Origin: Bacillota bacterium
Lineage (GTDB): Bacteria; Bacillota; Desulfotomaculia; Desulfotomaculales; Pelotomaculaceae
DNA length: 64,000 nucleotides
Assembly (NCBI GenBank): GCA_029555205.1
Contig: JAKPTB010000080.1
Span: 141,724 to 205,723 of the forward strand
Direction of reading: 5' to 3'
The notes under the pieces are model-generated. The model did no database searches. It was not told the DNA's origin and saw only the letters and a list, made by a program, of their open reading frames with translations. Positions 51,274 to 58,329 of this stretch are shown in pieces (positions within the stretch are counted from its first letter, which is position 1; the number at the start of each line of letters is the position of its first letter). Made by a program: the position numbers and the translations under genes.

Positions 51274-52563
51274 ATGCTTTTATTTTCGTCTGGTAAGCTG
51301 AAACGCTGGTTGAGCCTGCTCATGTCCATTTTGATGGTCAACACCGTACTGATTACGTCCCTGCCATCGAAATCACTGGAAGCTGCCCTTGAGAATGATC
51401 CCGGCTCAAGTGTGCCGGAAAACAGTATGGCCTGTGAAATAGTTGATTTCAGGGCTCTCTTTGACCAGCTGGACCGGAAGGGGGGTGAATGGTACAGGAA
51501 TTCCAACAATGAAGCGGGGTATCTTGCTTTCCGGGAAGCTTATGTACTGCAGGCTTATTTGCTGATGTACGAAACCTACCGGGATACCTTCTACCTTGAA
51601 AAATTCATTGAGCACGCGGACAGCGTGCTGAAACAGCGGGACAGTGTCCGTGGAGTCACCGACTACCGCGGCTGGAGCCTTCCCGCCTGGCGCCGCACAA
51701 ATGAACCCGGCGACCCCAACCCGCTCATTTTGGACGGGCGGTATACTTACCTTGTTGTGGAGACAGCCAGCATTGCCTACCCTTTCGCCTGGTTTGCCCA
51801 GCTGGTTAAAGACGATCCGGAGCTTTGCAACTATGAACGCAAGGCAGACATATATGTACGGGCTGCAGCGGATGCTGTTGCCGTTCATGACGACGAATGG
51901 CGGGAATCAGGTGAAGGAGGCTGCTATATCTTCAGAAAAGGATCTCCCTACTGGTGTGACGGGGTTGGCGTCCCCTTTAACCAGAACCTGGGCATGGCCC
52001 GGACTCTCCTGAAAATATGGCAGGTAACGGGAGAAGAAAAGTACCTGGACAGGATTACCAGGATCGCCCGTCACTTTCAGGAACACCTCACTCTGGCAGC
52101 TGACCGTTATGTCTGGAACTACTGGTATGGACATGGTTATCACGGCTGGTCCGTGGAACAGCAGGTCAGTGAAAACACCCCGTCCTACGGAGGCTACAAA
52201 AAGTACGAGGATTTTCGTCACGGGGCTGTGGCTGCTGATTTTGTCGTATTAGCCTACCAGGCCGGCATCGCCTTTACAGAAGATGTTCATATTTACCGTT
52301 TCGCCAGAACATTGGAAAATAACCTGATCAGGGATGATGGAGGAATCAACGAGTTTGTCAGCGGCTTGAGCGCAGACGGTGGAAGCAATACGAAAAAAGG
52401 AAATGACAGGATCCTGATCGGGTTGTGGATGCGCTACCACAGGGTAGCCCCCTCCCTCTTCGACAATACCTGTCAGCAGGTTGCAGGTTTAACCACTGTG
52501 GGGGCTCCCGGCCTGCTGGTGGTAGCCTACTTGAACTGGGCTTCAAAAAACCGTATACCTTAA
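51274..52563 (+). CDS. Secreted protein with predicted alpha/alpha-toroid domain, unknown family
   Basis: A 429-residue protein with a signal peptide (WLSLLMSILMVNTVLITSLP). The rest is helix-rich, with regular motifs such as GYLAFREAYVLQAYLLMYE, TDYRGWSLPAWRR, GSPYWCDGVGVPFNQNLGMA and GEEKYLDRITRIARHFQEHL. Aromatic and acidic residues and NQxxGMA-type helix pairs resemble alpha/alpha toroids of polysaccharide lyases, unsaturated glucuronyl hydrolases and the C-terminal domain of glucuronyl C5-epimerase, but I cannot place it. The same domain makes up residues 30-400 of the protein at 54929-58264. Likely extracellular and acting on the cluster's own polysaccharide. Confidence 0.75.
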   Translation: MLLFSSGKLKRWLSLLMSILMVNTVLITSLPSKSLEAALENDPGSSVPENSMACEIVDFRALFDQLDRKGGEWYRNSNNEAGYLAFREAYVLQAYLLMYETYRDTFYLEKFIEHADSVLKQRDSVRGVTDYRGWSLPAWRRTNEPGDPNPLILDGRYTYLVVETASIAYPFAWFAQLVKDDPELCNYERKADIYVRAAADAVAVHDDEWRESGEGGCYIFRKGSPYWCDGVGVPFNQNLGMARTLLKIWQVTGEEKYLDRITRIARHFQEHLTLAADRYVWNYWYGHGYHGWSVEQQVSENTPSYGGYKKYEDFRHGAVAADFVVLAYQAGIAFTEDVHIYRFARTLENNLIRDDGGINEFVSGLSADGGSNTKKGNDRILIGLWMRYHRVAPSLFDNTCQQVAGLTTVGAPGLLVVAYLNWASKNRIP

Positions 52564-52703
52564 ACTCCCAGTTCGTGTCCACAAAAAAACTAAAACCCCT
52601 TATTAACGTAGCTCAGCTAAGGCCTGAGAATAGAACGCTCCAAGCGTTTCCAGGCGGTTTTATAAGCAGATTCGGAAAAAAACAAGGAGGTAGTAACTAA
52701 AAA

Positions 52704-53411
52704 ATGCAGGTAAAAGGTAGGAGAATTTGGGCTTTAGCCATTGCCGGAGCTTTACTGATAATGCTCCTGTGTCTCCTTGCGGGCTGCGGCACTACGCAAT
52801 CTACACAGACTACCCCCGGCAGCACACAGGCGCCGGACCAGGAAGCAGTGGATCAGGCCAGCCCTGACAGCACTCAGGCTCCCGGACAGGAACAGAAAGA
52901 GCAAACAACCCCTGGGCAGGACGGGATTACTCCTAACGGGGAACAGAAAGCGGATACCGGCAAGAAGGTGGAGATCCTTAAAAATGGTTCATTTGAGATG
53001 GGGCATTACGGCTGGTCTCCCCAGGAAGGAACAATTGTAACAGAGGACGACGGCAACAAGTGTATGAGTGTAAAATATAGCTGGGGGCTTTACCAGTTTT
53101 TACAGGTTCATCAAGGTCAAACCTATGAAATAACCTGTCAGGTAAGACAGGATCAGGAGCCCATATCCACAGCCAGGATGTGCATTATCTTTTATAGCAA
53201 AGACCATAAGATTTTGAATGAACGTACAGTAGATATTCTTCACATACCCGGAACCCAATGGGAAGACATCCCCCATACCACATTCACTGTCCCGAGAGGG
53301 GCTGCTTTCACCAAGCTATTCCTGCTTTCAAACGGTCATGGCAGTGTCTGCTTTGACAACATCAGCATATTGCCGGTAGCCGGGGATTCAGCTGAAGCCG
53401 AAAAGAGTTAA
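52704..53411 (+). CDS. Lipoprotein with a single carbohydrate-binding-module-like domain
   Basis: A 235-residue lipoprotein. The signal peptide ends in the lipobox LLAGC, so it should be anchored at the outer membrane face of the cell membrane. A Gln/Thr/Pro-rich spacer (about residues 30-90) follows, then one beta-sandwich domain (NGSFEMGHYGWSP, SVCFDNISILP) with the same pattern as the repeats of the protein at 54929. It probably tethers the shared glycan to the cell. Ligand binding is inferred from family resemblance (CBM4/9-like). Confidence 0.75.
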   Translation: MQVKGRRIWALAIAGALLIMLLCLLAGCGTTQSTQTTPGSTQAPDQEAVDQASPDSTQAPGQEQKEQTTPGQDGITPNGEQKADTGKKVEILKNGSFEMGHYGWSPQEGTIVTEDDGNKCMSVKYSWGLYQFLQVHQGQTYEITCQVRQDQEPISTARMCIIFYSKDHKILNERTVDILHIPGTQWEDIPHTTFTVPRGAAFTKLFLLSNGHGSVCFDNISILPVAGDSAEAEKS

Positions 53412-53519
53412 TATGGCTTTGTTAAACTTAGCAATTTAAGCTTATTGAGCATTGTGAAAAGCAGATCATTAACATTAACCGGTTAGATGGTCATATACTT
53501 TTTCCTGGAGTGGAAATAA

Positions 53520-54671
53520 ATGATCATAGCGTGTTTTTTTTGGATCCTTGTCCTGACCCTGTTTTATATATTTGCGGGATATCCACTGCTGCTGTTACTG
53601 CTCTCGGCCCTGACACCCCGGAAACCACTTCCCGCACCGGACCGTTTGCCGGACGTTACGTTGATTGTAACCGCCTATAATGAAGAGGCTGTAATTAAAA
53701 AGAAACTGGAGAACTGCCTGGAGCTTGCCTACCCTGCAGAAAAGCTCGAGATTATCGTTGTCTCCGATGGTTCAAACGACCGGACCGATGAGCTTGTGGG
53801 CGGTTTCGCTGATTGCGGGGTAACCCTGCTCAAGACCGGCGGCAGAATAGGCAAAACTGCTGCGCAAAACGAGGCGGCCAGGCAGGCCCGGGGGGAAATC
53901 CTGGTTTTTTCCGACGCCAACTCAATCTGGGAGAAGGATGCACTAAAACGTCTGGTTGCTCCCTTTCATGATTCCCAGGTGGGTTATGCCTGCGGCCGGC
54001 TTGAGTACACTAATACCCGGGAGGGCTCCAGCAGCTTTTCAGAGGGGCTGTACTGGCGCTATGAAATCTTCCTGAGGCGCCTGGAATCGGCCACCGGCGC
54101 CATTACCGCTGGAAACGGCGCAATTTATGCAGTACGATCGACGGACTATTTTAATTTTAAGAGTAATCAGAGCCATGATTTTGAATTCCCCCGCCACATG
54201 GTCTTGAACTCGAAAAGGGCGGTTTATGTTCATGAGGCTGTTGCCCGGGAAAAGGCCGGTACTACTGCGGAAGATGAGTTTAAACGTAAAGTCAGAATGC
54301 TGGCCAGGGTCTGGGGCAGCATCCTCCGGGCGCCGGTTTTGCCCGGCGCCCTTCTTCCCAATTTAAGTTTTGCCTGGAAATTCATATCTCACCGGATCCT
54401 CCGGTATCTGGCGCCGTTCCTGCTGGTTCTGATTTTTATCCTGAATGTTTTTCTGTATCCCCAGGGCCGGCTCTATCAAATCCTTTATCTGATCCAGGTT
54501 ACATTTTACTCCCTGGCCCTTACCGGGGCGGTATATAGAATCAAAGCCAGGGCCTTTTATCTTCCCTTTTACTTTTGCCTGTTTCATTACGCCTGTATGA
54601 AAGGACTGCTTCAAGCCCTTCTCAAACATCCCCCCGCTATCTGGGAAAAAGCCGGAACTACGAGAACATAA
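53520..54671 (+). CDS. Family 2 glycosyltransferase, membrane-bound
   Basis: A 383-residue GT2. An N-terminal membrane helix (CFFWILVLTLFYIFAGYPLL) precedes the GT-A domain: VTLIVTAYNEEAVIKKKLEN, IIVVSDGSNDRTDELV, SDANSIWEKDAL (DxD-like) and ITAGNGAIYAVRS. The C-terminal third has about three further membrane helices. This is the layout of processive polysaccharide synthases such as IcaA-like enzymes, but the QxxRW motif is not evident (RVWGSIL may stand there), so processivity is uncertain. Confidence 0.85.
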   Translation: MIIACFFWILVLTLFYIFAGYPLLLLLLSALTPRKPLPAPDRLPDVTLIVTAYNEEAVIKKKLENCLELAYPAEKLEIIVVSDGSNDRTDELVGGFADCGVTLLKTGGRIGKTAAQNEAARQARGEILVFSDANSIWEKDALKRLVAPFHDSQVGYACGRLEYTNTREGSSSFSEGLYWRYEIFLRRLESATGAITAGNGAIYAVRSTDYFNFKSNQSHDFEFPRHMVLNSKRAVYVHEAVAREKAGTTAEDEFKRKVRMLARVWGSILRAPVLPGALLPNLSFAWKFISHRILRYLAPFLLVLIFILNVFLYPQGRLYQILYLIQVTFYSLALTGAVYRIKARAFYLPFYFCLFHYACMKGLLQALLKHPPAIWEKAGTTRT

Positions 54672-54698
54672 AGTTAAAATAAACACCATCTTTAAACA

Positions 54699-54732
54699 GC
54701 GCCTGCTGCACTTTGCAGCAGGCGTTTTCTGT
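54699..54732 (+). terminator. Intrinsic terminator after the GT2 gene
   Basis: CGCCTGCTGC (54700-54709), ACTTT loop, GCAGCAGGCG (54715-54724) then TTTTCTG. A 10-bp GC-rich perfect stem. Confidence 0.9.
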
Positions 54733-54776
54733 AAATGTCTGATATTACCAGGTTTTTTAAAAAAGGGTATCTGTTA

Positions 54777-54805
54777 TTGTTGTCGAAAGTCGAAATATGT
54801 AGAAT
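54777..54805 (+). promoter_or_regulatory. Promoter of the large secreted protein
   Basis: TTGTTG (54777-54782), a 17-base spacer and TAGAAT (54800-54805). Leader about 115 bases; nothing else recognised between the terminator of GT2 and the start. Confidence 0.5.
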
Positions 54806-54928
54806 TTGATCTACTTAAACGAAACAGAGGGGGGTTTTACCAATTACCTAGTTGTCTGATAAGTTTCAATCCCTGCTTTATCGTCCGCAAGCTGAGTAAA
54901 AACATCTGAAGTTTGGAGGGATGAACCT

Positions 54929-57900
54929 TTGACTCCAGCGAAGAGAACCATGCAATTCCGGCTTTGTCTACTTGTTGCCTGCTGCTTTGCTTTCCTGGTT
55001 TTTTTACCCGCATCCCTTGGACAAGCCGCCGAAGTAAGAGACTTAAGGGCTTATTTCGACCAGCTTGACAGCCGGGGCGGCGACTGGAACAAGAACTCCA
55101 ACAACGATTACGGTTTACTTGCCTTCCGTGAGGCATATGTACTTCAATCTTACCTGTTGATGTATGAGACTTACCTGGATACCCGCTATTTGGACAAGTT
55201 CGTGGATCATGCCGACAGTGTGCTGAAGCAGCGTGACAATATTAGAAAGGTCACTGATTACCGCGGTTTGAGCCTTCCCGCCTGGCGGCACACCGATCCT
55301 CCCAACGACAGCAACCCGCTCATCCTCGGCGGTAAATATTACCATGTTGCCGTTGATACGGGCAATATTTCTTATCCTTACGCCTGGTTTGCCAGGATTG
55401 TCAAAAATAATCCCGGATTATCCGCCTACAACAGCAAGGCAGACATTTACCTTCAGGCTGCCAGGGACGCCATCAGCGTTCACGAGGACGAATGGCGCGA
55501 GTCAGGCGGGGCCGGTTACTATATTTACAGAAAAGGCTCTCCCTACTGGTGCGACGGGGTGGGTGTCCCGCACAACCAGAACCTGGGCCTGGCCCGCACC
55601 ATGCTGAATATCTACCAGGCAACCGGGGAAGCAAAATACCTCGACCGGGTAACAAAGATTGCCCAACACTTTAAAAACAACCTCACCCTGGAAGGGGACC
55701 GCTACGTCTGGTATTACTGGTGGGGCCTGGGCTACAGCGGCTGGACAAGCAACCAGAAGATTAGTGTCAATACGCCCAGCTACGGCGGTTACAAAAAATA
55801 TGAAGACTTCCGCCACGGGGCTGTTGACGGTGATTTTGTTGCGATGGCCTACCAGGCAGGCATCGTTTTCGATGAAACGGACATGCAGCGCTTTGCCAAT
55901 ACAATCGGGAAAAACATAATCCGCTCCGACGGTAAAATTAACGAGACTGTCAGCAGCGTCAAGTTAAACGGCAGCAACGACCTCTTAATCGGCCTCTGGC
56001 TGCGCTTCAGCAACCAGGTGCCCTCCCTCTTTGACGCCACTTATCAACGGGCGTCCGGTTATTCATCCGTGGGTGCGCCGGGACTGCTTGTTGTTGCTTA
56101 CATGAACTGGGCCTATAACGGCCCCGGCAGCGGGACGCAACCGCCCCCGCCGCCCCCGCCACAGGATACCACTCCCCCGCAGGTGGAGATCGTACAACCG
56201 GCTGACGGCGCAGCTTTGGATTTACAGGTTACTATTGCCGCCTCGGCCACGGACGACACGGGTGTAGTGGGAGTCGATTTTGAATATTCCCTGAGCGCTG
56301 ACGGCCCCTGGACTGCCCTGGCCGGCGGCGTCAGGGGGGACCAGAACTGGACTGCAGACTGGAGCACCCGGAACATGCCCGACGGTACTTATTACCTGCG
56401 TGCTGTAGCCAGAGACGCTGCAGGCAATACCGGGAACTCGACTGCCGTGGCAGTTACCATATCAGGCAGGACCACCCCTGCACCGGGTGAGAACGAGCTG
56501 GTGATCAACGGCGACTTCAGCCGGGACAGGGAGGGCTGGTCAGCCGGCGGCAGCATGGACTCTGAAATTACAGGCAACAAATACGCCGCCAACAACTACA
56601 ACTGGCAGCTCTACCAGGATTTGCAGCTGCAGCCCGGCGATTACACTTTGAACGCCCTGGCTAAAAAAAGGACCGGCTCAGAAGCCAGGATCTGCGTCTT
56701 CTTTATCGACAGCAAAGGAAACAGGACCCTGGACCAGGACACCAGGTACAAAATCAAAGGCGCCGGCTGGGAAGAAGTACCGGAAATCAAATTCAGCGTA
56801 CCGGCCTCCGCCGCTACCACCCGGATTTACCTTTTGAGCGTAGATCCAAGCACGGTGGGCTTTGACAACATCTCCCTCAAGGGAGAAGGCACGAACCCCG
56901 GAACTGGTGATGATGACGTTCCAGAGCCGGGTGACGGTGATAATGAGGAACCAGAGCCTGGCGAAGGTGAGCAACCGGCGAACCTGATCATCAACGGCGA
57001 CTTCAGCCGGGACAGGGAGGGCTGGTTTAGCGGCGGCAGCATAGCTGCAGAGAGCAACGGCAACAAATACGCCGTCAACAACTACAACTGGCAGCTCTAC
57101 CAGGATTTGCAGCTGCAGCCCGGCGATTACACCTTAAACGTTCAGGCTAAAAAAGGGACCGGCTCAGAAGCCAGGGTCTGTGTTTTCTTTATCGACAGCA
57201 TGGGGAACAGGACCCTGGACCAGGACACCAGCTACAAAATCAAAGGCGCCGGCTGGGAAGAGGTACCGGAAATCAAATTCAGCGTACCGGCCTCCGCCGC
57301 TACCACCCGGATTTACCTTTTAAGCGTAGATCAAAGCACGGTGGGCTTTGACAACATCTCCCTCAAGGGAGAAGGCACGAACCCCGGTGGTGGTGATAAT
57401 GAGGAACCAGAGCCTGGCGACGGTGAGCAACCGGCGAACCTGATCACCAACGGTGACTTCAGCCGGGACAAGCAGGGCTGGTCAGCCGGCGGCAGCGTAG
57501 CTGCAGAGAGCAACGGCAACAAATACGCCGTCAACAACTACAACTGGCAGCTCTACCAGGACTTGCAGCTGCAGCCCGGCGATTACACCCTGCAGGCCCA
57601 GGTTAAAAAGGGGACCGGCTCAGAAGCCAGGATCTGCGTCTTCTTTATCGACAGCAAAGGAAACAGGACCCTGGACCAGGACACCAGGTACAAAATCAAA
57701 GGCAGCAACTGGGAAGGGGTACCGGAAATCAAATTCAGCGTACCGGCCTCCGCCGCTACCACCCGGATTTACCTTTTAAGCCCGGATACGAGCACGGTGG
57801 GCTTTGACGATATCTCCCTCAAACAGACCGGTTCCGCGCCCGGCAGCGGGCAGTCGTCAAACCTTCTTAACAACGGCGACTTCAACCAGGGCAAACAGGG

Positions 57901-58264
57901 CTGGTCAGCCGGCGGTAATCTTAAGACTGAAGCCAACGGCAATAAGTATGTTTCAAATAGTTACAACTGGCAGCTCTACCAGGATCTGGCCTTAACACCC
58001 GGCAAGGAGTACAAGCTGAGCGCCGTTACCCGCAGAGGCACGGCCAAATCTGCAGACGCCCGTGTGGCCGTAGCATTTATCAACAAGGCAGGGGTCCGTA
58101 CGGTGGCTTATGATTTCAGGTACATGCACAAGGGAACCGGCTGGGAAGCCATCCCTGAACAAACCATCAGCGTTCCTGCCGGAACGGTCACCACCAGGAT
58201 TTACCTGCTCTCCGCCACGGAAAGCGGCTCTCACGATTTTGATAATATTATGCTGAAACAATAA
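54929..58264 (+). CDS. Large secreted toroid protein with Ig-like domain and four binding-module repeats
   Basis: A 1111-residue protein, TTG start 8 bases after GGAGGG. A signal peptide (LCLLVACCFAFLVFLPASLG, cleavage near AQAA) precedes the toroid-like domain (30-400), paralogous to the protein at 51274. A Pro-rich linker leads to an Ig-like domain (about 411-515: TPPQVEIVQPADGAALDLQV, DAAGNTGNSTAVAVTI). Four beta-sandwich repeats follow at about 524-652, 686-812, 838-965 and 978-1111, each with NGDF..GW at the start and VGFDxISLK at the end, separated by acidic Gly/Pro/Glu linkers. The last is most diverged. Repeats 1 and 3 share a 92-base identical segment, so they were copied recently. 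Probably a secreted enzyme that stays on its glycan. Confidence 0.78.
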   Translation: MTPAKRTMQFRLCLLVACCFAFLVFLPASLGQAAEVRDLRAYFDQLDSRGGDWNKNSNNDYGLLAFREAYVLQSYLLMYETYLDTRYLDKFVDHADSVLKQRDNIRKVTDYRGLSLPAWRHTDPPNDSNPLILGGKYYHVAVDTGNISYPYAWFARIVKNNPGLSAYNSKADIYLQAARDAISVHEDEWRESGGAGYYIYRKGSPYWCDGVGVPHNQNLGLARTMLNIYQATGEAKYLDRVTKIAQHFKNNLTLEGDRYVWYYWWGLGYSGWTSNQKISVNTPSYGGYKKYEDFRHGAVDGDFVAMAYQAGIVFDETDMQRFANTIGKNIIRSDGKINETVSSVKLNGSNDLLIGLWLRFSNQVPSLFDATYQRASGYSSVGAPGLLVVAYMNWAYNGPGSGTQPPPPPPPQDTTPPQVEIVQPADGAALDLQVTIAASATDDTGVVGVDFEYSLSADGPWTALAGGVRGDQNWTADWSTRNMPDGTYYLRAVARDAAGNTGNSTAVAVTISGRTTPAPGENELVINGDFSRDREGWSAGGSMDSEITGNKYAANNYNWQLYQDLQLQPGDYTLNALAKKRTGSEARICVFFIDSKGNRTLDQDTRYKIKGAGWEEVPEIKFSVPASAATTRIYLLSVDPSTVGFDNISLKGEGTNPGTGDDDVPEPGDGDNEEPEPGEGEQPANLIINGDFSRDREGWFSGGSIAAESNGNKYAVNNYNWQLYQDLQLQPGDYTLNVQAKKGTGSEARVCVFFIDSMGNRTLDQDTSYKIKGAGWEEVPEIKFSVPASAATTRIYLLSVDQSTVGFDNISLKGEGTNPGGGDNEEPEPGDGEQPANLITNGDFSRDKQGWSAGGSVAAESNGNKYAVNNYNWQLYQDLQLQPGDYTLQAQVKKGTGSEARICVFFIDSKGNRTLDQDTRYKIKGSNWEGVPEIKFSVPASAATTRIYLLSPDTSTVGFDDISLKQTGSAPGSGQSSNLLNNGDFNQGKQGWSAGGNLKTEANGNKYVSNSYNWQLYQDLALTPGKEYKLSAVTRRGTAKSADARVAVAFINKAGVRTVAYDFRYMHKGTGWEAIPEQTISVPAGTVTTRIYLLSATESGSHDFDNIMLKQ

Positions 58265-58291
58265 ATTCCGGGAATGAAGGCCGCTCTAAAG

Positions 58292-58328
58292 CAGGAGGGC
58301 AGACCCGCTTTCCGGGTCTGCCCTCCTG
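58292..58328. terminator. Bidirectional terminator between the large secreted protein and the fused glycosyltransferase
   Basis: A 16-bp perfect stem, CAGGAGGGCAGACCCG (58292-58307) with CGGGTCTGCCCTCCTG (58313-58328), followed on the plus strand by TTTATTCTTT. The stem abuts the stop of the convergent gene. Confidence 0.85.
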
Positions 58329-58329
58329 T

